From Bacillus safensis (GTDB taxonomy: Bacteria; Bacillota; Bacilli; Bacillales; Bacillaceae), in the NCBI GenBank assembly GCA_030159235.1, contig BSBG01000009.1:1-64000 (forward strand): DNA of 64,000 bases. The letters are read 5' to 3'. Shown piece after piece: positions 37,248-46,353 of the stretch. The notes beneath the pieces were generated by a model that was not told the origin of the DNA, did no database searches, and saw only the letters and a program-made list of their open reading frames with translations. The position numbers and the translations under genes were made by a program. Position 1 is the stretch's first letter. Every line of letters begins with the position of its first letter.

Positions 37248-38353
37248 GACGTTTGCTCCAGCGGGCGAATGAGGCCACAGCATGTGTAGGACATATTCGC
37301 ATATTCAATGACCGGAACACCTCTGTCTTCTGCTAAAAGCAAAATATGCTTTAGCTTTTCCTGAGATCCAGGCTGAATCAGAATTTTCCAAGGGATTCTT
37401 CTCAGCAACACGCGGGTCGTCTCACCAACACCCGGCTTAATCAAATGGGTATTTTCAATTTGAAATTCCTGACCGATCGCTTCAATGGACGCCATTCCCC
37501 GCCAATCTGCCGGTGTCCCCTCTGTGATGATGGTTTCTGCGTTATCTTGTATATTTGGCTTAAGGCTAGAGAAAGCTTCTTCAATCGTATCCACATACAA
37601 ATTGGACACATCCTCATCAAGCAGTTCTTCATAATATTTTGCCCCATGGAAATCATCGGCATTGATCCAGCGGTTGTTTAGTACCGTACGACTGACAAGT
37701 CCAGATACTGTTGAATTCAAGCAGGCACTTGGAATGAGAAAATCCTCTCTCGTTCCATATACACGTGTACAATAGCCAGGGTCAGCCAGCACAGCCAGCT
37801 CACTCGAAAGGCGCACGCCATACTTTTTTTCAAAATCAATTACAGCTTTTTCGAGCTCTTTCGAAATCGCACCTTTTCCAGTCCATCCATCGATAAAAGC
37901 AATTTCAAAACCTGGATGTTCTTTCAGCATATAATGCAGTGCATTTTCGTCTATTCCGCGGTCGCGAATAATAGAGATGCTGTAATGAGGCAGATCAAGA
38001 CCATACGTCTTTCGAATATATCGTTTGATGAGTACGCCAATTGGTGTTCCCGCACGAGCCAAGCTGCAAAGCACGGTTTGGAAGCCTCGCTTTTTCACAA
38101 TCTGTTCTGCTACAACAGCTACCGCTTCTGCTACCTTTTCCTTACTTTCTTCAAGAGATTGATAGAATAAAGTCATATAAGATGCCGTTGGTTTATATTC
38201 AATTGGCAGCATTTCTGAATAATGCGCACCACTCTGAATTGAACGCTCCCGCTCCTCTGTACTTTTCTCCATCTCAATAGATGATAAATCTTTGAGTAAG
38301 AAGGTTACATCCTGCTCTGGATAGCTCCCCATTTTTGTATACACATTAGCCAT
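37244..38353 (-). CDS. Phosphoribosyltransferase-like protein with C-terminal Pelota-like domain (StiP/PRTase_1 family)
   Basis: 369 residues. N-terminal PRTase-like domain: CSLARAGTPIGVLIKRY and a PRPP-loop-like FIDGWTGKGAISKEL. The last 60 residues (WKILIQPGSQEKLKHILLLA...YANMSY) look like a small L7Ae/Pelota-type RNA-binding fold. Such proteins occur in Ter operons and are variously annotated 'cysteine protease StiP'; a PRPP-dependent step in making a nucleoside-like compound was predicted from comparative genomics. Overlaps the neighbours by 4-8 bp, so coupled. Confidence 0.78.
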   Translation of the reverse strand: MANVYTKMGSYPEQDVTFLLKDLSSIEMEKSTEERERSIQSGAHYSEMLPIEYKPTASYMTLFYQSLEESKEKVAEAVAVVAEQIVKKRGFQTVLCSLARAGTPIGVLIKRYIRKTYGLDLPHYSISIIRDRGIDENALHYMLKEHPGFEIAFIDGWTGKGAISKELEKAVIDFEKKYGVRLSSELAVLADPGYCTRVYGTREDFLIPSACLNSTVSGLVSRTVLNNRWINADDFHGAKYYEELLDEDVSNLYVDTIEEAFSSLKPNIQDNAETIITEGTPADWRGMASIEAIGQEFQIENTHLIKPGVGETTRVLLRRIPWKILIQPGSQEKLKHILLLAEDRGVPVIEYANMSYTCCGLIRPLEQTS

Positions 38354-39746
38354 TCACCTTCACCTCGTCTGATAAAGTCACAATATGCACATGCTTCACA
38401 TGCCGCTCGGCAAATAAGTGAACAAGCGGAAGCATTGCCTCCTGAGAAACCTTTTTCTCAAAAAAGAGAAATACATCATCATATTCACCTTTTGATATGT
38501 TGTACACGTAGTGCTGAATTCGGGCATCCTCTGGATTCCTAAAAGTAAACCCATTTTGGACAGCATATCCAGCCTTTTCAACTGGATGAATTGGGCTTCT
38601 CGTCGTTGAATGAAAGAGAACGCCTTCTCCCATATGTACAGCTAGTCTCATCGGCACATACATCAGCTCACCTGTTCCTAAACAGAGTGTCTGTTTTCCT
38701 TTGCGTTCCTGCCTTAGCTTCCGTCCAGCCTCAGCAGCTGCTTGGTTGATCGCTTCCGTATCTGTTGCGTTTAACCCAAAACGCCCGGTTTCCTGTATAT
38801 ACGGCGAATGACCAGCTGAATTTTCTGCATGAGAAAGTGAATATGGCATTTGCTTAAAGAAAGATTGAAGGGAATGAAAGGAGAGACTTGGTTGATTCTC
38901 TTGCTCCGCAATCTCATATGAATATGTTGGTTCATCGAGCGTTTTACCCCGAAAGACCATCTGCCCTTTTAATAAAGACAATGATGTGATATGAATGCCA
39001 AGCTCCTTTTCAAGCTGACACATGGCTTCCTCATGCTCCTCTGTCCGCCAGTCCAAAATGGAAAGAATGGTATAAAAATGCCGCGGGTACTTTGCATGAA
39101 GGTCACGAATGATGTTGATATTTGTACGGCCTGTTGTGACTTCATCATCTACTAACACGATGGGGCGGTCTGTGCGAAGTAATGCTTCGTCTGCATAACA
39201 AAGCTGATCAGTTGCATGCGAATGTTCTTCTTCAAAGACCAATGATGGGTCAATATCCAGCAGCTGTTCCCGTGTTGTATGAATGTAAGATGCACCTTCT
39301 AACACATCATACACACCATGACCAAGGGCTGTTGCCGTTTCTGCAAAGCCGATGACGACAGGCGCTTTGCCAGCTGAAAGTTTCTCTTTCTTGAGCGTTT
39401 CATAGGCTTTTGTTAACACCGCATGATCATCCGTCTTGAGTGCCTCTACGATCAGGTCTTGGTACGGGGGCGTCTTGCCCGTTTGCTCTTTGGCATACGC
39501 CATGGCTAGAAGACCAGAGACAAGGAGAGGTTTGACTGGATGAACGGGAATGTGCTTTCCAAGCACCTTACTAACGAATAAAAACGCTCTTTTTTTGTTC
39601 ACCCTTGCCGCCATTTCAAAAAGATGCTCTTTTTCCAGCTGGAGCGCACCTTCTTTGAGGTCAAGCTCAACCTCCATATGTTCCAAGATGTTCAGTGTAT
39701 GCCGCTTCTGATTCTGTGAGTATGTCGATATAGCTTCTATTTTCAT
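38346..39746 (-). CDS. Phosphoribosyltransferase with TRSP-type C-terminus
   Basis: 466 residues. Orotate-PRTase-like domain with the PRPP motif IVLVDDEVTTGRTNINII (about residues 193-210) and upstream GFAETATALGHGVYDVL; C-terminal region (about 330-460) contains TRSPIHP, the motif that names the TRSP domain. Part of the same predicted nucleoside-like pathway. ATG 39746 with GGGGTG, lying 80 bp inside the 3' end of the HpcH gene in another frame. Confidence 0.83.
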   Translation of the reverse strand: MKIEAISTYSQNQKRHTLNILEHMEVELDLKEGALQLEKEHLFEMAARVNKKRAFLFVSKVLGKHIPVHPVKPLLVSGLLAMAYAKEQTGKTPPYQDLIVEALKTDDHAVLTKAYETLKKEKLSAGKAPVVIGFAETATALGHGVYDVLEGASYIHTTREQLLDIDPSLVFEEEHSHATDQLCYADEALLRTDRPIVLVDDEVTTGRTNINIIRDLHAKYPRHFYTILSILDWRTEEHEEAMCQLEKELGIHITSLSLLKGQMVFRGKTLDEPTYSYEIAEQENQPSLSFHSLQSFFKQMPYSLSHAENSAGHSPYIQETGRFGLNATDTEAINQAAAEAGRKLRQERKGKQTLCLGTGELMYVPMRLAVHMGEGVLFHSTTRSPIHPVEKAGYAVQNGFTFRNPEDARIQHYVYNISKGEYDDVFLFFEKKVSQEAMLPLVHLFAERHVKHVHIVTLSDEVKVNG

Positions 39747-40854
39747 GAAACACCCCGTAAATGTCTGACTTAATTAAAATGTGCTCTGCCCACCTATAAT
39801 GAGGTTTCGTTTCATTCATTTTATTAGAGAAGGCACTCTTCATCACGCCAACTGTGCCGTCTGCATGTTCTAAAATACTCAATGCATCCATGTACTCTTC
39901 CTTTGTCACAACGTACATGCTTTGAACTGGCTTGAGATGTGTTGGATGAATCACTGTCTTTCCGTGTATGCCGTTGGCTACATCGAGCCTTGTCTCCTTG
40001 AGCAATCCTTGTACGTCGTCTAATTCAGATATGGACAGCTCGCTACCCTTAGAGAGCGCACGGATGAATGGTTTTTGTTCCTTTCGTGCAGGCCCAAAAT
40101 GCTCCCATACTGCACCTGATACAACAAAGGAACGGCCAAAATAATTAATAATATCTGTGATTAAGTCAGCAATTAATCTGATTTCATAGATGGTGGTGTC
40201 GCGGTCACGGCGAATGCCATATAAGCCGCAAAGATCCGTTGCCCCAATACGAATATTCAAAATATATTCTTCAGCATTTAGCATGATCTGCTTTAACTCG
40301 GACAACACCGTATATCTTGTTTCTTTTTCTAATAAATCGGGTGTTTCCAAAATGGGCATCCCATAGAGTGGTGTCTTCGTTTGTGCTGACGCCTGTTTCA
40401 AGCTGTCCAAATAATCCTTCGCATTATGAACAGAACACTTTGGAAATACAAAACCCGTCAGCAAATGAAGCGATGAACCAAGCAAATCTGTCATTTTGAG
40501 CACCTGCTTCGGCGAACGAACCCGAATAAATAAAAGCGGTAATTGTTCAGCCGTTTCAGGTGTATTTGTTAATTTCTCCGTGAGTTTGGCCAATTGTGCC
40601 ACTAGATTCCGTTCAGCCTTATCCACTTCTTGATCACCGATGGCATCCTCTAAACAAAATACAACAGAGCAAAGCGCTTTATATTTTTGCGACAGCAGCA
40701 TGTCTGCTATATCCTGTCTTGTCGCAGGCATATACAAAGTAGCACCTAATGCATGCGCAAGTACATGCCTTGGCGTCACCAAATGCATCGCCCCCGGCCG
40801 CTTGAAAAAAATATCGTGCTGCCTCGCCTCTGATAAAAACTGAAAATACCGCAT
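39667..40854 (-). CDS. HpcH/HpaI (CitE-like) aldolase of the Ter biosynthetic module
   Basis: 395 residues, longer than typical CitE (about 290). TIM-barrel lyase features: VVFCLEDAIGDQEVDKAE (metal/substrate acidic residues), LLFIRVRSPKQVL, IRIGATDLCGLYGIRRD, and GIHGKTVIHPTHLKPVQS near the end. Probably cleaves or forms a C-C bond in the predicted metabolite. ATG 40854 has AGGAGGTGG. First gene after the hairpin at 40907-40946. Confidence 0.82.
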   Translation of the reverse strand: MRYFQFLSEARQHDIFFKRPGAMHLVTPRHVLAHALGATLYMPATRQDIADMLLSQKYKALCSVVFCLEDAIGDQEVDKAERNLVAQLAKLTEKLTNTPETAEQLPLLFIRVRSPKQVLKMTDLLGSSLHLLTGFVFPKCSVHNAKDYLDSLKQASAQTKTPLYGMPILETPDLLEKETRYTVLSELKQIMLNAEEYILNIRIGATDLCGLYGIRRDRDTTIYEIRLIADLITDIINYFGRSFVVSGAVWEHFGPARKEQKPFIRALSKGSELSISELDDVQGLLKETRLDVANGIHGKTVIHPTHLKPVQSMYVVTKEEYMDALSILEHADGTVGVMKSAFSNKMNETKPHYRWAEHILIKSDIYGVFHENRSYIDILTESEAAYTEHLGTYGG

Positions 40855-40906
40855 GCTGTGCCACCTCCTGTTGTCTAGAGAAAATCTAACAAATGACTTG
40901 ATGATT

Positions 40907-40946
40907 CAAAAAAGGATGGAGCCGCTAATCAACTCCATTCCTTTTT
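40907..40946 (-). terminator. Intra-operon terminator between yceF and the biosynthetic module
   Basis: GGAATGGAG / CTCCATCC stem then TTTTTTG on the minus strand, 50 bp before the HpcH start. Suggests partial termination and separate dosing of the two halves of the operon. Confidence 0.75.
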
Positions 40947-40953
40947 GATCGTC

Positions 40954-41733
40954 CTATTCTTCTTTTGAAGCCGCAGCTTCATTTGTCAGTTCTTGATGCT
41001 TTTTCTTGTTGATTTTATGAACAATAAACGTTCCAATAAATGCGAGAATAATAATCGCAAAGAATACGAGATGCGGAATTTCAATGTGAGCAGCACTTAA
41101 GCCCATTTTGATGGCAATGATCCCAATGAGAATAAACGCTGTATTCTCAAGCTCTGGTATACGATCAATGAGAACTAGGAATAATTGTGCTACTGTACGC
41201 ATCATGAGAATTCCAAGCATACCGCCTAATAGAAGAATCCATACTTCTTCAGATACCGCGAATGCTGCAAGAATACTGTCAACCGAGAAGGCAAGGTCCA
41301 TAATTTCAACAGAAATAACGGTTGCCCAGAACACGCCAAAGACTCGAATCATCCAGCCCTCTTTTTTCAATTCCTTCGCTTCGTCATCGCCGTCACCTAA
41401 CCAGAAGTGCTTAATGACAAGCCATGCTAAATATGCAGCTCCGAGAACCTTAATCCACCAGAACTTAATGAGCAGCATCCCTACGCCAATGAATAGAAAA
41501 CGGAAGAAATAAGCGCCAATTAATCCGTAGGTTAATGCCTTTTTACGCTGCTTTTCCGGTAAATGTTTCACCATGACGGCTAATACAAGTGCGTTATCTG
41601 CTGATAACAATCCTTCAAGCACAACAAGGGTTCCAATGAGTCCCCAAGAGACAGGGTCTGATAACACCTCTGCCCACATATGCCAATCAAAAAACGAGGC
41701 ATACGTGTCTAACATATGTTTCAAAATATCCAA
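40954..41733 (-). CDS. yceF: TerC-family integral membrane protein
   Basis: 259 residues, about seven to eight membrane segments. TerC hallmarks: VLEGLLSADNALVLAVMVKHLP with acidic residues in membrane helices, and DLAFSVDSILAAFAV. TerC proteins are implicated in metal-ion (Mn, Ca) efflux and in tellurite-type stress. TTG start at 41733 after AGGAGG. Almost identical in layout to B. subtilis YceF. Confidence 0.93.
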   Translation of the reverse strand: MDILKHMLDTYASFFDWHMWAEVLSDPVSWGLIGTLVVLEGLLSADNALVLAVMVKHLPEKQRKKALTYGLIGAYFFRFLFIGVGMLLIKFWWIKVLGAAYLAWLVIKHFWLGDGDDEAKELKKEGWMIRVFGVFWATVISVEIMDLAFSVDSILAAFAVSEEVWILLLGGMLGILMMRTVAQLFLVLIDRIPELENTAFILIGIIAIKMGLSAAHIEIPHLVFFAIIILAFIGTFIVHKINKKKHQELTNEAAASKEE

Positions 41734-41758
41734 CTGGTTTTCCTCCTATAAGTGTAGA

Positions 41759-41785
41759 AGCATCAGCAGGCTTTCGCCTGCTGCT
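41759..41785 (-). other. Stem-loop between yceE and yceF
   Basis: AGCAGGC-gaaa-GCCTGCT, a very stable GNRA-type tetraloop hairpin extended by AGCA/TGCT. There is no U tract, so an mRNA processing or stability element is more likely than a terminator. Confidence 0.5.
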
Positions 41786-41842
41786 ATTCTAGAACGCCGC
41801 TCATTTTTGACAGCGCCTCTTGAATTGATTTGTTTCTCTTAT

Positions 41843-42421
41843 TTACACTTCTAACCCATAATTTTGACAAAGAGCTGCAAGGCCGCCAGAGAATCCGCTT
41901 CCGATCGCGTTAAACTTCCAATCACTTCCGTGTCGGTACAATTCACATACCACAACAGCTGTTTCAATTGAGAAGTCTTCCCCTAAATCAAAGCGAATCA
42001 ATTCTTCCCCGCCCTCTCCATTTACAACACGAACAAATGCATTCGAGACTTGTCCAAAATTCTGGCTGCGCGTCTCTGCATCATGGATCGTAACTGTAAT
42101 TCCGATACGATCAATGTTAGCAGGAATTTTTGAGAAATCAACGAGAATTTGCTCGTCATCTCCATCTCCTTCACCCGTTCGGTTATCGCCTGTATGGGTG
42201 ACACTGCCGCTCGAATGCTGAAGGTTATTATAGAACACAAAATCTGTATCTTGCTGACAACGATTGTTTGCATCCACCAAGAAAGCCGAAGCGTCCAAAT
42301 CAAATTCGGCTCCGCCAGAATATTTATTCGTATCCCAGCCAAGACCGATCATCACTTTCGTCAGCCCTGGATTGGTTTTTGTTAAATCGACACGTTGTCC
42401 TTTTGAAAGCTGAATCGCCAT
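41843..42421 (-). CDS. yceE: TerD-family protein
   Basis: 192 residues, single TerD domain. [16 protein letters not shown] start, [15 protein letters not shown] and [12 protein letters not shown] are the Ca-binding-type acidic motifs of TerD. Cytosolic, part of Ter complexes with TerC. Third of three paralogues; ATG 42421 with GGAGAG. Confidence 0.93.
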   Translation of the reverse strand: MAIQLSKGQRVDLTKTNPGLTKVMIGLGWDTNKYSGGAEFDLDASAFLVDANNRCQQDTDFVFYNNLQHSSGSVTHTGDNRTGEGDGDDEQILVDFSKIPANIDRIGITVTIHDAETRSQNFGQVSNAFVRVVNGEGGEELIRFDLGEDFSIETAVVVCELYRHGSDWKFNAIGSGFSGGLAALCQNYGLEV

Positions 42422-42460
42422 ATTCGTATCTCTCCTGTCTTTGAAAATAGGAAACGATCG

Positions 42461-43042
42461 TTACCCGATATCTAAGCCGAAGTCCGTTGCAATACGTGCA
42501 AGGCCGCCTTGATAGCCTGATCCGACAGCTGAGAATTTCCATTCCCCGCCATGACGGTATAGTTCACCTACAATAATAGCTGTCTCAATCGAGAAATCCT
42601 CTGCCAAATCGTAGCGAATGAGTTCTTCATTTGATGCCGCATTTAAAATACGTACATATGCGTTCGACACTTGTCCGAAATTTTGACTGCGTGCTTCTGC
42701 ATCATGAATCGTAATGACAAATGAAATCTTCTCAATACTTGCTGGTACAGCTGCAAGGTCAACATTGACCTGCTCGTCATCTCCATCCCCTTCACCAGTG
42801 CGGTTATCGCCTGTATGTACGACACTGCCGCCTCCGCCAGTTGTTTGATTGTAAAAGACAAAGTCAGATGGAGAGCTTGCTTTACCTGCTGCATCTAAAA
42901 GGAATACACTTGCGTCTAGATCAAAATCATGTCCACCGTCATACTTATTGACGTCCCAGCCAAGACCGACGACTACTTTTGTTAAACCCGGGTTCGTTTT
43001 TGTTAAATCAATTTTTTGACCTTTCGCTAAAGAAATTCCCAC
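42461..43042 (-). CDS. yceD: TerD-family protein
   Basis: 193 residues, about 60 percent identical by eye to Yce[40 protein letters not shown] are all present, so the metal site appears intact. GTG start 43042 with GGGAGAG. Middle TerD paralogue. Confidence 0.93.
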   Translation of the reverse strand: MGISLAKGQKIDLTKTNPGLTKVVVGLGWDVNKYDGGHDFDLDASVFLLDAAGKASSPSDFVFYNQTTGGGGSVVHTGDNRTGEGDGDDEQVNVDLAAVPASIEKISFVITIHDAEARSQNFGQVSNAYVRILNAASNEELIRYDLAEDFSIETAIIVGELYRHGGEWKFSAVGSGYQGGLARIATDFGLDIG

Positions 43043-43062
43043 TAGGAATCTCTCCCTTCTGT

Positions 43063-43665
43063 TTAAATGTAGTTTCTCGTAATATCGGCAAGCTTCGCAT
43101 CATTTGTACCATTTCCAAGTGCCGCAAACTTCCACTCATTCTCATGACGATAAAGTTCTCCGACGATTAATGATGTCTTTCCTACATAATCATCTTTCAA
43201 ATTATATTTCACTAATTCTTGATTGTTTGAACGATCAACGATGCGAATGTAAGCATTTTGAATCATACCAAAGTGCTGGTTTCTTCTAAGGGCATCATAA
43301 ATATTCACGACAAACACCAATTTATTCACATTACCTGGCACCTTGCTCAGGTTGACGAGGACTTGTTCATCATCTCCGTCTCCTTCACCAGTCAGGTTGT
43401 CCCCTGTATGCTCGACACTGCCGCATTTGCTTTTCAGGTTGCCAAAATAAATCAAATCTTTATTTTCCGTAAACTTATCATTTTTCAGCATGAGCACGGA
43501 AGCATCACAATCAACATCAGCGCCGCCTCCGCCGCCAAACAGTTTTCCTAAAAAGCCACCGCCTTGTGATACAGGGTCCCAGCCAAGTCCAACAAGAATA
43601 TTTGTTAGCCCTGCTTTTCCTTTTGTTAAATCAATACGTTGACCTTTTTCTAATGTAATCGCCAA
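43063..43665 (-). CDS. yceC: TerD-family protein with Gly-rich insertion
   Basis: 200 residues. TerD domain with a Gly-rich loop ([18 protein letters not shown]) inserted before DCDASVLML, and [15 protein letters not shown] at 43665 starts [12 protein letters not shown] as in relatives and has GGAGG at about 10 bases; the upstream GTG at 43674 abuts the ribosome site. First gene of the Ter operon, behind the sigma-W-like promoter at 43799-43827. Confidence 0.92.
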   Translation of the reverse strand: MAITLEKGQRIDLTKGKAGLTNILVGLGWDPVSQGGGFLGKLFGGGGGADVDCDASVLMLKNDKFTENKDLIYFGNLKSKCGSVEHTGDNLTGEGDGDDEQVLVNLSKVPGNVNKLVFVVNIYDALRRNQHFGMIQNAYIRIVDRSNNQELVKYNLKDDYVGKTSLIVGELYRHENEWKFAALGNGTNDAKLADITRNYI

Positions 43666-43798
43666 ATCAATCACTCCTCCAGCATAATAAAAATCTATTT
43701 ATTAAGCGATGGACCCTAATAAAATCATCATACATGAAAATTCGACAAAATTCATGAAATGACATTGGAGCCTCTTACTTTTTTTCTATTTACTAGTA

Positions 43799-43827
43799 TA
43801 TACGATCTATGTGCATGATAGGTTTCA
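43799..43827 (-). promoter_or_regulatory. ECF (sigma-W/X-type) promoter of the Ter operon
   Basis: On the minus strand TGAAAC, 17-bp spacer, CGTATA: an essentially perfect extracytoplasmic-function promoter, about 130 bp upstream of yceC. The B. subtilis yceC operon is known to be controlled by cell-envelope stress sigma factors. Confidence 0.8.
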
Positions 43828-43893
43828 AACACTTCATATTTTTTTAATGAAATATGCATGTTGAAAATGGTTCATGTCATAAATGAAGTGTTT
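43827..43893. repeat. Long-range inverted repeat beside the Ter promoter
   Basis: AAACACTTCAT (43827-43837) and ATGAAGTGTTT (43883-43893) are perfect 11-bp arms 45 bp apart, starting exactly at the -35 of the sigma-W promoter. Confidence 0.5.
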
Positions 43894-43898
43894 CATGT

Positions 43899-43918
43899 GG
43901 AACATTGTCGAATGTTCC
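43899..43918. promoter_or_regulatory. 20-bp palindrome in the yceC-yceB divergent region
   Basis: GGAACATTGTCGAATGTTCC: perfect 8-bp arms around GTCG. Candidate operator for yceB or the Ter operon. The remaining 43919-44084 shows only the yceB leader. Confidence 0.5.
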
Positions 43919-44084
43919 CGGTAAACAGCTCTTGCTGATCAATAGCGTATTCATGTGGTACATATGTTGATATAGAAAAGATACAAGCATCAGAGCAAAG
44001 GATCAATCCTTTCGTTTCCTTCTATCCATGGATTTCTTTATACTTGAAATTACGAATATTCAACGTGTTGATGAAAGGATGTTG

Positions 44085-45080
44085 ATGATGCCATCACTTC
44101 ATATATTAGATCAAGTCGCCATTCCTAAAGGTCAGACAGCGCAGGAAACATTGATTCACACAACGCAGCTGGCTCAACTGGCTGAAACGCTTGGGTATGA
44201 GCGCTATTGGTTTGCTGAACACCACAGCACAAGAGGGCTCGCTAGTACAGCGCCTGAAATATTAATGGCTCATATTGCGGCTCATACATCGACCTTGCGT
44301 ACCGGGTCTGGCGGCATTTTACTTCCTCAGTACAGCCCTTTTAAAATAGCAGAGGTCACGCGGCAGCTTGAAGCCCTTTATCCTGGACGGATTGAGATCG
44401 GTGTCGGCAAATCTCCGGGCGGGATTGAAAGGACGAGACTCGCGTTGACGGACGGTGCCAAAAAAGACCTGTCTCAGTTTGACCGCCAGCTGAAGGACCT
44501 TCTGTTTTACTTATCAGACAGTCTGCCTACTGGTCATCCGCATGCAGGCGTGAAAGCGGCTCCGCTTGTTGATTCTCATCCACCAGTTTGGCTGCTTGGG
44601 CTGGGAGAAAATAGTGCCATGCAGGCAGCGAAGCTTGGGATCAACTATATTTTCGGCCACTTTATCCATCCTGCGCGCGGCAAGCAAACTTTTGAGACGT
44701 ATCGATCACATTTTTCTCCATCTGTCTTTTCTAAGCGGCCACAATCTATGTTTGCCGTCTTTGTCATCTGCGGTGAAACAGATGAAGAGGCCGACCGAAT
44801 TGCCAGCAGTACAGATTTATGGCTGCTGCGCGTTGAAAAAGGATTGGATAGCCGCGTTCCTTCTATAGAAGAAGCAGGTGTCTATCACTACACCGCACAG
44901 GAAAAGGAAAAAGTACTGCAAAATCGCCAGCGGATGATTGTCGGCTCGAAAGAAACGGTGAAAGAGCAATTACAGACCTTGATGGACCGCTATCAAACGG
45001 ATGACATCATGATTCTGAACAATTCCTTTGATCCGATTGAAAAACAACGCTCCTACAAGCGAATAGCAGAATTATTTTGA
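44085..45080 (+). CDS. yceB: LLM-class flavin-dependent oxidoreductase, luciferase-like
   Basis: About 332 residues, bacterial-luciferase-like TIM barrel. YWFAEHHSTRGLASTAPE and RTGSGGILLPQYSPFKIAE are signature blocks of the single-subunit monooxygenase group; FMN/FMNH2-dependent oxidation of an unknown substrate is expected. ATG 44085 or 44088 follow AAAGGA at 5/8 bases; residues encoded upstream are not family-like. In B. subtilis yceB likewise precedes yceC. Confidence 0.85.
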   Translation: MMPSLHILDQVAIPKGQTAQETLIHTTQLAQLAETLGYERYWFAEHHSTRGLASTAPEILMAHIAAHTSTLRTGSGGILLPQYSPFKIAEVTRQLEALYPGRIEIGVGKSPGGIERTRLALTDGAKKDLSQFDRQLKDLLFYLSDSLPTGHPHAGVKAAPLVDSHPPVWLLGLGENSAMQAAKLGINYIFGHFIHPARGKQTFETYRSHFSPSVFSKRPQSMFAVFVICGETDEEADRIASSTDLWLLRVEKGLDSRVPSIEEAGVYHYTAQEKEKVLQNRQRMIVGSKETVKEQLQTLMDRYQTDDIMILNNSFDPIEKQRSYKRIAELF

Positions 45081-45107
45081 AGCCAGCTTTCTAGGCTTCT
45101 TTTTTTT
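45079..45107 (+). terminator. Terminator of yceB
   Basis: GAAGCC agctttcta GGCTTC then eight T residues. Confidence 0.8.
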
Positions 45108-45292
45108 ACATTGTCATAAAAAATGGGAAATGTAACATAGAGATGTCAAAATCCTTCCGCCTGTCATCTAATTGCAAATGTGTCTTCTAATCGTTAGTGA
45201 ACTGTAAATGCATGAGGGGTGTACCTTTTATATAGTAGTGGTACATATTCAATGAACGGTTTACGACGCTGAAAAAAAGGAGATGACAGGAC

Positions 45293-46333
45293 ATGAAAAA
45301 GAGACTCGATTGGGTAGATGCTGCTAAAGGAATCGGCATTCTGCTCGTGGTCATGGCGCATGTGCCCATTCCAGATTCAATCAAGCAATTCATTTACTCT
45401 TTTCATATGCCGCTTTTCTTTTTACTATCAGGTATGATGTTTCGTTCATCTTCATCCCCTGCCCTGTCATTTATTCAGAAAAAAGCCAAAAGCTTACTCT
45501 TGCCCTATCTCTATTTCTCCATTATTACGTATGTATTTTGGTTCTCCGTTACTCGCTTTTTCGCATTCAAGGGACAAACGGATATTGACCCTTTCGTTCC
45601 GTTTACAGGTATTTTTATCTCCAATGCCGATGAAGCAAGACTCTCACATAACCCGGCGATTTGGTTTTTAACAACGCTCTTTATAGTAGAAATTTTATTT
45701 TTCTTTATGCACCGTCTGACAAAAGGAAAACCTGCTGCCGTGATCTTGTTGACTGTTCTTTGCGGAGGTGCTGGTTATGTCTCTACCTTACTTTTAAATC
45801 AAAGTCTCCCGTGGAATGCCAATGTCGCCTTGACGGCAGTTGTGTTTTATTCCATTGGATTTTTGGCAAAGCAATGGTTTGTGGAATTAAAAACAGATCC
45901 AACCCTTCTTTTATGTACAGGTCTGCTAGTGCTGACGGCTTACATGCAGAGCTTTAATTCTCGGATAGATATGCGTATCAACGACTATGGCAATCTCTTT
46001 ATTTTCTATGTATGTGCACTGCTCGGTTCAGCTGCCGTGATTTATTTAAGCTTTAAATTGAAAGCATCCCCTATTTTGACGTATCTAGGCAGAAATTCTA
46101 TTGTCATTCTTGTCCTGCAGTTTGCAGGCATTGATATCATGAAAGCATTTGTTTTTTATGGACTTGGCATCAACATTGCTGATACAGCGCAGCTCTCTTG
46201 GACACTCTTTTACACGATCGGCACACTGCTGCTCATGGTGCCATGTATCTCCTTCCTGAGCAAGTACCCGATGCTGCTCGGCAAACCAGCCAAAACTGCA
46301 CACCGCTACGAACAAAAAACATCCGCCGGCTGA
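45293..46333 (+). CDS. Membrane acyltransferase (acyltransferase 3 family)
   Basis: 346 residues with about 10 membrane segments. RLDWVDAAKGIGILLVVMAH carries the conserved N-terminal Arg and His of acyltransferase-3 proteins, which O-acetylate sugars or cell-wall polymers. SFHMPLFFLLSGMMF is the second conserved block. Close to the fucose-4-O-acetylase-like group of small sugar acetyltransferases. Own promoter region; GGAG 10 bases before ATG. Target glycan unknown. Confidence 0.83.
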   Translation: MKKRLDWVDAAKGIGILLVVMAHVPIPDSIKQFIYSFHMPLFFLLSGMMFRSSSSPALSFIQKKAKSLLLPYLYFSIITYVFWFSVTRFFAFKGQTDIDPFVPFTGIFISNADEARLSHNPAIWFLTTLFIVEILFFFMHRLTKGKPAAVILLTVLCGGAGYVSTLLLNQSLPWNANVALTAVVFYSIGFLAKQWFVELKTDPTLLLCTGLLVLTAYMQSFNSRIDMRINDYGNLFIFYVCALLGSAAVIYLSFKLKASPILTYLGRNSIVILVLQFAGIDIMKAFVFYGLGINIADTAQLSWTLFYTIGTLLLMVPCISFLSKYPMLLGKPAKTAHRYEQKTSAG

Positions 46334-46350
46334 TCAGGCGGATGTTTTTT
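46315..46350. terminator. Bidirectional terminator acyltransferase / ycdF
   Basis: CATCCGCC / GGCGGATG stem with T run; overlaps the acyltransferase stop. Confidence 0.88.
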
Positions 46351-46353
46351 ATA

